From contig NZ_AP025637.1 in the NCBI RefSeq assembly GCF_022846615.1, forward strand, positions 2,381,001 to 2,445,000: 64,000 nucleotides of DNA, written 5' to 3'. Both the position numbers and the translations under genes were made by a program. Below the pieces are notes generated by a model, which was not told where the DNA came from, made no database searches, and was given only the letters and a program-made list of their open reading frames with translations. Origin of the DNA: Roseomonas fluvialis (GTDB taxonomy: Bacteria > Pseudomonadota > Alphaproteobacteria > Acetobacterales > Acetobacteraceae). This document shows, piece by piece, positions 33,950-42,205 of this stretch. Numbering within the stretch: position 1 is the stretch's first letter; every line of letters begins with the position of its first letter.

Positions 33950-34539
33950 TGCACGACACCACCGCGCTGCTGCTGTGCGACCTGCAGAACGACTTCATCC
34001 ATCCGGAGGGCGCCTATGGCCGTGCCGGCCAATCCGCACCGGCCATCGCCGCGCTGCCGGCGCGCCTGAAGCCGCTGGCCGATGCGCTGCGAGCGAAAGG
34101 CGGCTGGATCGTCTCCACGCATTTCACGCTGGTGCCGGGGAAGGGGGGCGAGCCCTTCATCGCCGACCACCTGCGCCAGATGCGCCCCTTCCTCGGCAAG
34201 GGCGATTTCGCGCCGGGATCCTGGGGTCATGCGTTGGTGGATGACCTCGCGCCGTCGGACCTGGCGGTGGAGAAGCTCGGCTACGACGCCTTCTGGAACA
34301 GCCGGCTGGAATGGGTGCTGCGGCGCGCCGGCGTGACGCGCCTGCAGGTCGCGGGCATCGTGACCAATGGCGGCGTCGCCTCCACCGTGCGCGGCGCGCA
34401 CGTGCGGGAATTCGACGTGACGCTGCTGGAAGACGGCTGTGCCGCCTTCGCGCCGGCGATCCACGACGCCGCCGTCGAGGGCCTGCGCCCCGTCGCAGCG
34501 GTCACCACCGTCGCGGATGCGCTCGCCGCGCTGAGCTGA
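33949..34539 (+). CDS. Isochorismatase-fold hydrolase with Gly in place of the nucleophilic Cys
   Basis: A 196-residue protein; ATG 33949 overlaps the livF stop, and a GTG one codon earlier is also possible. The fold is clear: D11 in LLLCDLQNDF and K109 in VEKLGYDAFWNS are the first two triad residues. In the usual TNVCV loop the sequence is TNGGV (139-143), so the cysteine nucleophile is G142. Amidase members of the family need that cysteine; true isochorismatases use a glycine there. It may therefore be an enol-ether or vinyl-ether hydrolase, or inactive. It sits between a Liv transporter and a molybdenum hydroxylase, which suggests catabolism of an imported cyclic compound. Confidence 0.85.
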   Translation: MHDTTALLLCDLQNDFIHPEGAYGRAGQSAPAIAALPARLKPLADALRAKGGWIVSTHFTLVPGKGGEPFIADHLRQMRPFLGKGDFAPGSWGHALVDDLAPSDLAVEKLGYDAFWNSRLEWVLRRAGVTRLQVAGIVTNGGVASTVRGAHVREFDVTLLEDGCAAFAPAIHDAAVEGLRPVAAVTTVADALAALS

Positions 34540-34602
34540 CCCCCTGGACAAGGCGGCGTCGCCTGTCATCTATCGGGCGCTTTTACTCTCGGGACCAGCA
34601 CC

Positions 34603-36906
34603 ATGGACAAGTTCGGCATCGGCCAGCCCGTGCGGCGGAAGGAAGACCTGCGCCTGCTGACCGGGCGCGGCACCTACACCGACGACATCGACAAGCCCGG
34701 CCAGGCCCATGCCGCCATCCTGCGCTCGCCACACGCCCATGCGCGCATCGTCTCGATGGATGTGACGGAGGCGCTGGCTGCGCCCGGCGTGCTGGCGGTG
34801 CTGACCGGCCATGACGCGGATGCCGACGGGATCGGCCTGCTGCCCGTGCATGTCGACGTGCCTGGCAAGGACAAGCCGCTGTTCTGCCCGCCGCGGCGCA
34901 TCCTGCAGACCGACCGTGTGCGCTACGTCGGCGACCCCGTCGCGCTGGTGGTGGCGGAGACCCGCGAACAGGCGCTGGATGCCTGCGAACTCATCGCCAT
35001 CGACTATGACATCCTGCCCAGCATCACCGAGACCGCCCGCGCACTCGATCCCGACGCGCCGGTGATCTGGGAGCAGAACGGCAGCAACCTCTGTGTCCAC
35101 TGGGACAGCGGCCGTGCGGAGCAGGCCGACGCCGCCTTCGCCACAGCGCATCGCACCGTCAGCGTGGAACTCGTGCAGAACCGCCTGGTCGGCAATCCGA
35201 TGGAACCGCGCGTCGCGATTGGCGAATGGGACGGCGAACGCTGGACGCTCACCTCGCCGACGCAAGGCGTGATCAAGGTCCGAGAGTCCCTCGCGAAATA
35301 CGCCTTCAAGGTGCCGCTCGAAAAGGTCCGCGTGATCTCCCCTGATGTCGGCGGCGGCTTCGGCTTGCGTGGCAAGCTGTTTCCGGAATCCGCGATGGTG
35401 CTCTGGGCCGCGCAGCGCCTCGGCCGGCCGGTGAAGTGGCGGGCCGGGCGCACCGAGACCTTCCTGTCCGACCCTCACGGCCGCGACCACGTCACCCAGG
35501 CTGACATGGCCTTCGATGCGAATGCGAAGATGACCGGCGTGCGCATCCGCACCACCGCGGCGATGGGCGCCTATCTGCTGGATTTCGGCCCACGCATCCC
35601 GACACTCGCGGGCGGGCGCATCAACGGCACGGTCTATGACATCCAGGCGCTGAACGTGCAGGTGCGCTGCGTCTTCACCAACACGGTATCCACCGACGCC
35701 TATCGCGGCGCGGGACGGCCGGAGACGGCCTATGTGCTGGAACGCCTGCTCGACCAGGGGGCCATCGCCTTCGGCATCGGGCGCGACGAGATCCGCCGGC
35801 GCAACTACGTGAAGCCCGAACAGATCCCCTACGCGAATGCCGCCGGCAACGTGATCGATTCCGGTCGCTTCGAGGAGACGCAGGAGATGGCCCTGCGCCT
35901 GGCCGACTGGTCAGGCTTCCAGCAGCGCCGCGCGGATGCCGCCGCACGCGGCAGGAAGCGCGGCATCGGGCTGGGCTATTTCATCGAGGCCTCCGGCGGC
36001 CAGCCCTTCGAATGGGCGCGCGTGGCCCTCACGCCCGAGGGCCGCGCGAAGCTGACTGTCGGCACATTCAGCCACGGCCAGGGCCACGAGACCGCCTATG
36101 CGCAGGTGCTGAGCGAGAAGCTCGGCATCCCCTACGACAGCATCGACCTGATCCAGGGCGATACGGAGGTCGTGCAGAAGGGTGCCGGCACGGGTGGATC
36201 GCGGTCGTCGCAAATGGGCGGCGTGGCGATCAGCCGCACCGCGACCCTTGTGCTGGACAAGGCCAGGCGCATCGCGGCCCATCTGCTGGAAGCCGGCGTG
36301 GCCGACATCGAATTCGCCGATGGCCGCTTCAGCGTGGCCGGCACCGACCTCTCGGTGGACTGGCCCGCCGTAGTCGCCGCCGCGCATGACCCGGCGCGCC
36401 TGCCGGACGGCGAAGCCCCTGGCCTCGACGAGAACCTCACCTACACCCGCGACACCGAGTGCAACTTCCCGAATGGCTGCCACGTGGCCGAGGTCGAGAT
36501 CGACCCCGACACCGGCGAGGTCGCGCTGGTCAACTACGCCGCGGTCGATGACGTCGGCGTGGTGATCAACCCGATGCTCGTGCACGGTCAGTGCCATGGC
36601 GGCATCATGTCCGGCATCGGCCAGGCCATGCTCGAGCACGCGCGCTACGACGACGAGAGCGGCCAGTTCCTCACCGCCACCTTCCAGGACTACTGCATGC
36701 CGCGCGCGAACGACGCGCCGGCGTTCAAGCTCGGCCTCAACATCGTGCCGAACCCGTCCAACGACCTCGGCGTGAAGGGCGCGGGGGAGGGTGGGGCCTG
36801 CGGCGCGCCGCCGGCGATCGTCTCGGCGGTGTGCGACGCGCTGGGTGTGTCGCACATCGACATGCCGCTCACGCCCGAGAGCGTCTGGCGCGCGCTCGCC
36901 CGCTAG
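34603..36906 (+). CDS. Molybdenum hydroxylase large subunit (xanthine dehydrogenase/CoxL family, form II)
   Basis: A 767-residue molybdopterin subunit starting MDKFGIGQPVRRKEDLRLL. It has the form II loop AYRGAGR (366-372) and the catalytic glutamate E729 in GVKGAGEGGACG. It is related to the 2.6-4.9-kb protein but clearly diverged. No FAD or 2Fe-2S subunit gene is next to it. It follows the Liv/isochorismatase genes by 63 bases, so hydroxylation of an imported heterocycle is plausible. Its stop TAG (36904-36906) lies in the terminal TAGAGCCG of an intergenic repeat. Confidence 0.9.
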   Translation: MDKFGIGQPVRRKEDLRLLTGRGTYTDDIDKPGQAHAAILRSPHAHARIVSMDVTEALAAPGVLAVLTGHDADADGIGLLPVHVDVPGKDKPLFCPPRRILQTDRVRYVGDPVALVVAETREQALDACELIAIDYDILPSITETARALDPDAPVIWEQNGSNLCVHWDSGRAEQADAAFATAHRTVSVELVQNRLVGNPMEPRVAIGEWDGERWTLTSPTQGVIKVRESLAKYAFKVPLEKVRVISPDVGGGFGLRGKLFPESAMVLWAAQRLGRPVKWRAGRTETFLSDPHGRDHVTQADMAFDANAKMTGVRIRTTAAMGAYLLDFGPRIPTLAGGRINGTVYDIQALNVQVRCVFTNTVSTDAYRGAGRPETAYVLERLLDQGAIAFGIGRDEIRRRNYVKPEQIPYANAAGNVIDSGRFEETQEMALRLADWSGFQQRRADAAARGRKRGIGLGYFIEASGGQPFEWARVALTPEGRAKLTVGTFSHGQGHETAYAQVLSEKLGIPYDSIDLIQGDTEVVQKGAGTGGSRSSQMGGVAISRTATLVLDKARRIAAHLLEAGVADIEFADGRFSVAGTDLSVDWPAVVAAAHDPARLPDGEAPGLDENLTYTRDTECNFPNGCHVAEVEIDPDTGEVALVNYAAVDDVGVVINPMLVHGQCHGGIMSGIGQAMLEHARYDDESGQFLTATFQDYCMPRANDAPAFKLGLNIVPNPSNDLGVKGAGEGGACGAPPAIVSAVCDALGVSHIDMPLTPESVWRALAR

Positions 36907-37009
36907 AGCCGCCTCCGCTCGACCCGGCTTGCGGGAATGCCCCCAGCTCTCGTTCTCACGAGCGTGCTGACCGGGTCAGATGCTTCCATCCGATCGGGAC
37001 CGGCTCTAG
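36903..37009. repeat. Palindromic intergenic repeat, copy A (composite, inverted ends)
   Basis: CTAGAGCCG (36903-36911) and CGGCTCTAG (37001-37009) are perfect inverted ends of a 107-base unit between convergent genes. The TAG of each end is the stop codon of one gene (36904-36906 plus strand; 37006-37008 minus strand). The minus-strand core (36971-37000) resembles copies B and C: CCCGATCGGATGGAAGCATC. A small hairpin CTCGT-TCTC-ACGAG lies in the middle. No transposase is encoded. Confidence 0.7.
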
Positions 37010-37959
37010 TCCACGCGCGCGCCTGAGACGCGCACCACCTCCGACCAGCGCGCGATCTCGGCGGCGACGAAGGCGGTATAGTCGGCGCGCGAAAGCGGTG
37101 GGGACTGCGCGCCGATCTCCGCGCGCCGCTGCGCCACATCCGACGCGGCCAGCGCCGCTATTGCCTCGGCATGCAGCCGGTCGGCCACCGGGGCGGGCAG
37201 GCCGGCGGGACCGGACAGCCCGAACCAGGTGGAGGCCACCAGGTCGGGGAAGCCCTGCTCCACGATGGTGGGCACGTCGGGCCAGCCGGGAACACGCTCG
37301 CGGCTCATCACCGCCAGGATGCGCACACGCTCGTTGCGCCCGGCCTCCTGCAGCGTGGTGATCATGCCTTCGATCTGGTTGGCGACGATGTCGTTGAAGG
37401 CCGGTCCACTGCCGCGATAGGGCACATGCGTCAGTTCGATATTGGCCAGGCGCTTGAACAATTCCTGGGTGACATGGCTCGACGATCCATTGCCGGGCGA
37501 GGCCACGCGCACACCGCCCGGGTCGAGCCGCGCGGTCGCAATGAAGTCTGCCACGCTGCGCTCCGGGCGTGCGGCATTGACGATCAGCACATTCGGGATC
37601 GCGGCCAGCAGCGCGATATGCGTGAAGTCGCGCATCGCATCATAGGGCAGGGCGCGATAGACGCTCGGCCCGACGCCATGGCTGGCGATGTTGGAGACCA
37701 CCAGCGTGTGCCCGTCCGGCGTGCTCTTGGCGACGAAGTCGCTGCCGACCGTCCCGCCGGCGCCAGCGCGGTTTTCGACCACCACGGGCTGGCCGAGCGC
37801 CGTGCCCATGCGCTGCGCGACAAGGCGCGCCACCACGTCGGTCGCGCCGCCGGGCGGGAAGGGCACCACCAGGCGCACCGGGCGGCTCGGCGCCCAGGCT
37901 TGCGTCTGCGCGATGGCAGGTGTGGCGAACAGCGAGGCGAGAACCGAGCGGCGCTTCAT
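37006..37959 (-). CDS. Tripartite tricarboxylate transporter (Bug/TctC) solute-binding protein
   Basis: A 317-residue periplasmic protein starting MKRRSVLASLFATPAIAQTQ at 37959, 7 bases after AAGGG; an ATG at 37974 that overlaps the monooxygenase stop is the alternative. It has a signal peptide, then VVPFPPGGATDVVARLVAQR and VENRAGAGGTVGSDF, typical of Bug proteins. The stop TAG lies in the repeat copy A. It is downstream of and coupled to the FAD monooxygenase, so the ligand may be an aromatic acid. No TctAB genes are nearby. Confidence 0.9.
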   Translation of the reverse strand: MKRRSVLASLFATPAIAQTQAWAPSRPVRLVVPFPPGGATDVVARLVAQRMGTALGQPVVVENRAGAGGTVGSDFVAKSTPDGHTLVVSNIASHGVGPSVYRALPYDAMRDFTHIALLAAIPNVLIVNAARPERSVADFIATARLDPGGVRVASPGNGSSSHVTQELFKRLANIELTHVPYRGSGPAFNDIVANQIEGMITTLQEAGRNERVRILAVMSRERVPGWPDVPTIVEQGFPDLVASTWFGLSGPAGLPAPVADRLHAEAIAALAASDVAQRRAEIGAQSPPLSRADYTAFVAAEIARWSEVVRVSGARVD

Positions 37960-37970
37960 GGCGTGACCCT

Positions 37971-39173
37971 TCATTCGACCGCGGCGGCGGCACGCAGGCC
38001 GGTGATCATGGACGATCGCAGCAGGTGTTCGCGGGCGCGGACAGGATCGCCCGCTGTCGCCTGCAGGTCGGCCAGCATTGCCGCACGTCGCCCGGGGTCG
38101 CGTTCGCGCATGCGGGCACGGTTGCGGTCGGCCTGAGCGATGATCTCGCGCTCGGCGATCGGGCGGCGGCGGCGCGTGTAGCGATCCAGATGCGCCGCCT
38201 CCGCCTCGCCGCGCCAGACCGGCACAAGATGCGCGGCGAGTTCGAACGCATCATGGATACCGCCATTCATCCCCATCCCGCCCGAGGGCGAATTGAGATG
38301 CGCCGCATCGCCCGCCAGCAGCATCCGCCCGCGCCGATAGTCCTGCACGATGCGCTGATGGATGCGGTATGGGCGCAGGTCCGGCACGTCGTACGGCGTG
38401 GGCTTCGGATGGATCGCCTGCAGCTTGCACTCGATAGCCTCGGGCGTGAGCGCGGCCTCGACATCCTCGCCCGGCGCGGTGTGCAGGCTCGCGCGCCACT
38501 TTCCCGGCACGTGCAGCAGGGAAAAGGTGCCCGAGAAGGTCGGGTGTTCGGTCCAGATGTAGTTGACGTTGGACAGGCCATCGAACACCGCGCCGAAGTC
38601 GAAGGGCGTGGTCGCGAGGATGGTGGTCTCGGGATAGGTATCGCCCGCGAAGGGCATCTCCATCGCGCGCCGCACTACCGATCGTGCGCCATCGCAGCCG
38701 ACCACGAAGGCCGCGCGGAAGGCCTCGAAGCCTCGCGCGGTCACCGTGACGCCATCGGCATCCTGCGTCAGCGCCTCGACCGCGCAGCCGAAGCGCGGCG
38801 CCACACCCGCGCGATTCAGGTCCGCGAGCACCAGGCGCGATAGCTTCCACTGTTCCGCCTGCAGCCGATACGGATGCGCCGTGTCGGGCGCGATCACGCC
38901 CAGCTCGAAGACCGCGCGCGCGCCATCCTCGTGCCGGCGGATTTGCCAGGTCGGCGTGACCAGCCCCTGCGCGATCAGCGGCGCCGCCAGCCCCAACCCG
39001 TCGAGCATGTCGAGCGTCGGCGGATGGAAGGTCGAGGCGCGCAGCTCCTCGCTGATGTCGCCCTCCGCCTCCAGCAGCACGGCGGGAATGCCGGCCCGCG
39101 CCAGCAGCAGCGCCAGCACCAGCCCGACCGGGCCGGCGCCGATGATGGCGACCGGGTCGCGTTCTGCCGTCAT
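37971..39173 (-). CDS. FAD-dependent monooxygenase (aromatic hydroxylase type)
   Basis: A 400-residue flavoprotein starting MTAERDPVAIIGAGPVG at 39173. It has the ADP-binding GAGPVGLVLALLLARAG, the DG motif GCDGARSVVRR and the GD motif LLAGDAAHLNSPSGGMGMN of class A flavin monooxygenases (PHBH, MhpA, UbiH). It should hydroxylate an aromatic ring using NAD(P)H and O2. It is divergent from the maleate-isomerase-like gene and upstream of a Bug protein; together they suggest aromatic acid uptake and breakdown. The substrate is not determined. Confidence 0.9.
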   Translation of the reverse strand: MTAERDPVAIIGAGPVGLVLALLLARAGIPAVLLEAEGDISEELRASTFHPPTLDMLDGLGLAAPLIAQGLVTPTWQIRRHEDGARAVFELGVIAPDTAHPYRLQAEQWKLSRLVLADLNRAGVAPRFGCAVEALTQDADGVTVTARGFEAFRAAFVVGCDGARSVVRRAMEMPFAGDTYPETTILATTPFDFGAVFDGLSNVNYIWTEHPTFSGTFSLLHVPGKWRASLHTAPGEDVEAALTPEAIECKLQAIHPKPTPYDVPDLRPYRIHQRIVQDYRRGRMLLAGDAAHLNSPSGGMGMNGGIHDAFELAAHLVPVWRGEAEAAHLDRYTRRRRPIAEREIIAQADRNRARMRERDPGRRAAMLADLQATAGDPVRAREHLLRSSMITGLRAAAAVE

Positions 39174-39246
39174 GCGTCTATCCTCAGCGGCGCGTCGCCG
39201 GCATATCGCCCACGACATGCCCGGCGTGAAGAGGGGACGGTCAATC

Positions 39247-40014
39247 ATGGCGGTGGAATACGGTGCGGAAGGACTGCTCGGCGTGCTGACGCCGCAGGCC
39301 AACACGACGGTCGAGCCCGAACTCGGGATCCTGTTGCCGCCGCGCATGGCCATGCTGAATGCGCGCCTCACCAGCCCCAAGCCGACGATCGCGGCGCGCC
39401 TGGTGGACTATGTGGATGGCCTCGATGCCGCGGTCGCGCAATTCGCGAATGCGCCGCTGGGTGCGATCGCCTTCGCCTGCACCGGTGCGTCCTACCTGGT
39501 CGGTGCGGCGGCGGAGGACGCGGCGGTGGCGCGGATCGAGGCGCGCACGGGCGTGCCGTTCATCACCGCCGCGCGGGCGGTCTGCGATGCCTTCCAGGCG
39601 CTGGGCGCACGCCGCATCGGCTTGGTGTCGCCCTATCCGCTCGACCTCACGGAAGCCTCCGCGGCCTATTGGGCGTCGCGCGGCTTCACGGTGGGGCGCA
39701 TCGTGGCCGCGGCCGCACCGGACGCCGCATTCCACCCGATCTATGCCATGTCCGCCGGCAGCGCGGCCGAGGCGCTCGCCGGCATGACGGGCGCGGGCGT
39801 GGATGCGATCATCCTGCTCGGCACCGGCATGCCGACGCTCAAGCCGATCCTGGACAACCCGGCGGTGGACGGCGCGCCGGTCATCTCCTGCATGACGGCG
39901 CTGGGCTGGCGCAGCGTGACGGCGCTGTGCGGCGTGGCGCCCAATGGTGACACGCTGCGCTGCTGGATCGCCGGCGAAGGCTGGCGCGACCGCTACGCGC
40001 AACGCATGTGCTGA
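39247..40014 (+). CDS. Asp/Glu racemase superfamily protein, maleate cis-trans isomerase/arylmalonate decarboxylase-like
   Basis: A 255-residue protein starting MAVEYGAEGLLGVLTPQANT at 39247 with a GAGGGG site; the frame open to 38746 is a monooxygenase shadow. The two catalytic cysteines expected for maleate isomerase and Asp/Glu racemase are present at C78 (AFACTGASY) and C215 (VISCMTALG), one per half of the pseudo-symmetric fold. Maleate isomerase would produce fumarate from aromatic (for example nicotinate or gentisate) degradation, which fits the divergent FAD monooxygenase. Racemase or decarboxylase activity cannot be excluded. Confidence 0.85.
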   Translation: MAVEYGAEGLLGVLTPQANTTVEPELGILLPPRMAMLNARLTSPKPTIAARLVDYVDGLDAAVAQFANAPLGAIAFACTGASYLVGAAAEDAAVARIEARTGVPFITAARAVCDAFQALGARRIGLVSPYPLDLTEASAAYWASRGFTVGRIVAAAAPDAAFHPIYAMSAGSAAEALAGMTGAGVDAIILLGTGMPTLKPILDNPAVDGAPVISCMTALGWRSVTALCGVAPNGDTLRCWIAGEGWRDRYAQRMC

Positions 40015-40020
40015 AGCACA

Positions 40021-40051
40021 TCCCGATCGTACGGAACCATCCGGCCGGGTA
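40021..40051. repeat. Palindromic intergenic repeat, copy C
   Basis: This 31-base stretch between convergent genes matches the core of copies A and B (CCCGATCG-A-GGAA-CATC-G-C-GG pattern) starting 6 bases after the isomerase stop. The terminal TAGAGCCG is less clear here, but the nitrile hydratase stop codon sits in a TAGAATCG sequence on the minus strand at 40068-40075. Confidence 0.55.
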
Positions 40052-40072
40052 GCGCCGCGCGCGATAGCGATT

Positions 40073-41059
40073 CTACGGGCTGCGCGCCGGCGTCACGCCG
40101 ATCATCGAATCCCGCGTCACCAGCGTCGCGAGGCGCGCCTCGTCCCAGCCATCCGTGCCCGCCGGGCGTGCCGGCACCACTAGGTACCGCAACTCCGCAT
40201 TGCTGTCGTGCACGCGCAACTCCGTGCCCTCCGGCAGCACCGTGCCGAATTCCGCCAGCACGCCGCGCGGGTCGCGCACAGCCCGCGCACGATAGGCGCG
40301 CGATTTATACCAGGCCGGCGGGCGCCCCAGAACGCTGCGCGGATAGCAGGAGCACAGCGTGCACACGACCAGGTTGTGCAGTCGGTCGGTGTTGAACAGC
40401 GCCGTCAGAACCGTCTCGCCCCGCGCGAGGCCCAATTCCTCCACCGCGGACCCCGCATCTGCCGCCAGCCGCGCGGCGTAAGCCGCATCCGCCCATGCTT
40501 TCGCGACCACGCGCGCGCCGTTATGGGGGCCGCGGGCGTCCATGCGTTCGATCTCGGCGCGGATTTCCTCCGCCGTGACGATTCCGCGCGCCAGCAGCAG
40601 GTTGCGCAGCGCCATGCCGCGCAGCCGCAGCGGCGGGACCTCATCGAGGCCGGAATCATCATCCTCCTGGTAGGGATGGTCATCGTGATCGTGATCGTGG
40701 TCGTGGTGATGATGGCCGGCGGCCTCGCCCTCGATGCGGTGCGCACCCGTGGCGCGCAGTCGTGCCTCCTCGGCCTCGAGGTCCGAAAGCGTCACCACGC
40801 CCTTATCGATGATCAGCGATGAGGTCGCGTGGATCCAGCGCTGGTAGTAGGGCAGCGACCAGTACGTCTCGCCGTCGAGCTGTTCCTGCACGCGGCGGCT
40901 TTCATCGGTCGTGAAGAAATGCCGCTTGCGGTCGGCCAGCAGCATGCGCAGCGCGTCGGCTTCCTTTTCCCAATGCGCGGCCTGGTGGTCGTCCTCCTGC
41001 GCGATCGGCGCGTCGAAGCGGCCACCGGCATCGTGCGGGGCGTGGTCGGGGTGGGTCAT
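40073..41059 (-). CDS. Fused nitrile hydratase: beta-subunit N-domain, His-rich linker, cobalt-type alpha subunit
   Basis: A 328-residue protein starting at 41059 behind GGAGG. Residues about 28-105 resemble the helical N-terminal part of nitrile hydratase beta (HWEKEADALRMLL, WSLPYYQRWIHATSSLIIDKG). Residues 116-128 are a linker with eight histidines among aspartates. Residues about 145-328 are a complete alpha subunit with the metal claw VCTLCSC (C233, C236, C238); threonine in the second claw position marks cobalt enzymes. The beta C-terminal barrel is absent, and no separate beta or activator gene is near. It would hydrate nitriles to amides, or thiocyanate-like substrates. It is divergent from a Bug binding protein. 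Confidence 0.85.
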   Translation of the reverse strand: MTHPDHAPHDAGGRFDAPIAQEDDHQAAHWEKEADALRMLLADRKRHFFTTDESRRVQEQLDGETYWSLPYYQRWIHATSSLIIDKGVVTLSDLEAEEARLRATGAHRIEGEAAGHHHHDHDHDHDDHPYQEDDDSGLDEVPPLRLRGMALRNLLLARGIVTAEEIRAEIERMDARGPHNGARVVAKAWADAAYAARLAADAGSAVEELGLARGETVLTALFNTDRLHNLVVCTLCSCYPRSVLGRPPAWYKSRAYRARAVRDPRGVLAEFGTVLPEGTELRVHDSNAELRYLVVPARPAGTDGWDEARLATLVTRDSMIGVTPARSP

Positions 41060-41156
41060 GGCATCCTCCAGGGCGGCATGGTGCCAGCAGCGCCGCCATC
41101 TCGACAGGGGGCGCGCGCGCCAGCATCCTCGCGGGGCCAACCGGGAGAGACACACC

Positions 41157-42146
41157 ATGACCGATATGACCCGCCGCGGCGTGCTGGGGCTCGCCGGTGC
41201 TGCGGTCACTGCCGGCGCGGCGCGCGCGCAGCCCGCCTGGCCCAACCGCGACCTGCGTCTGGTCTGCCCCTTTCCACCGGGCGGCACGACCGACGTGGTA
41301 GCGCGCCTGATGGCGGCCGCGATGCGCGACCCGCTCGGCCGCACCATGGTGGTCGAGAACCAGCCGGGTGCGGGCAGCACGCTCGCGGCCGGTCGCTTCG
41401 CGCGCGAAGGGGACGACCACGGGCTGTTCCTCAGCCAGATCGCCTCACATGCCATCGGCCCGGCGCTGTATCGCAACCTGCCCTATGATCCCGAGGCCGA
41501 CTTCCGCGCCGTCACGCTGCTGGTGACCGTGCCCAACGTGCTGGTCGCCAATCCGCGCAAGGTGCCAGATGGCGACATCCGCGCCTTCCTGCGCGAGGCG
41601 CGCGCGAAGCCGAACGAACGCAATTTCGCGTCCGCCGGCAATGGCACCTCCACGCACCTGACCGGCGAGTTGATCGGCCAGCTGGCCGGCGCGCGCATCA
41701 CCCATGTGCCCTATCGCGGCGCCGGCCCCGCCATGACCGCGGTGATCGGCGGCGAGGTCGATACACTGATCGACAACCTGCCCACCGCGCTGCCGCAGAT
41801 CCGCGCCGGCACGGTGCGCGCGCTGGCCGTCACGTCGCGCACGCGCGTGCCGGACCTGCCCGATGTGCCGGCGCTGTCCGAACTCGGCGCCGAATTCGGC
41901 ATGGAGGGCTTCGAGGCGGAGGCCTGGTTCGGCCTGCACACGCACAAGACCGCGTCGGATGCCGTGGTCGCGCGCATGGCCGCGGCGGCGCAGGCGGCGC
42001 TCACCGACCCAGCCATGCGCCGCCAGCTCGCCGAACGCGGCACCACCCCGCGCGGCGGCCCGCCGGCCGACTACGCGGCGCTGGTCACGGCCGAGCGCGC
42101 GCGCTGGCTGCGCGTGGTCCGCGACGGCAATGTCCGCGCCGACTGA
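41157..42146 (+). CDS. Tripartite tricarboxylate transporter (Bug/TctC) solute-binding protein
   Basis: A 329-residue periplasmic protein starting MTDMTRRGVLGLAGAAVTAG at 41157; the earlier frame from 40911 overlaps nitrile hydratase on the other strand. The signal contains TRRGVLG (Tat-like). The Bug motifs CPFPPGGTTDVVARLMAAA and VENQPGAGSTLAAG follow. It is upstream of an RraA-like gene by 59 bases. This is the third Bug protein in the window without TctAB. Confidence 0.9.
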   Translation: MTDMTRRGVLGLAGAAVTAGAARAQPAWPNRDLRLVCPFPPGGTTDVVARLMAAAMRDPLGRTMVVENQPGAGSTLAAGRFAREGDDHGLFLSQIASHAIGPALYRNLPYDPEADFRAVTLLVTVPNVLVANPRKVPDGDIRAFLREARAKPNERNFASAGNGTSTHLTGELIGQLAGARITHVPYRGAGPAMTAVIGGEVDTLIDNLPTALPQIRAGTVRALAVTSRTRVPDLPDVPALSELGAEFGMEGFEAEAWFGLHTHKTASDAVVARMAAAAQAALTDPAMRRQLAERGTTPRGGPPADYAALVTAERARWLRVVRDGNVRAD

Positions 42147-42205
42147 CCCCCTTTGACCGCAGCGCGCGGCCGGTCGATGCTGCCGGCAACGGAGGAACCA
42201 ACGCC

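Noticed and set aside
33949-34539. Annotation as a cysteine amidase (N-carbamoylsarcosine or nicotinamidase type)
   Set aside because: The nucleophile position is glycine (G142), so the amidase mechanism is not supported.
36903-37009. Calling repeat copy A a complete insertion sequence or MITE
   Set aside because: It is only about 107 bases, without a transposase or visible target-site duplication; a REP-like unit is a safer description.
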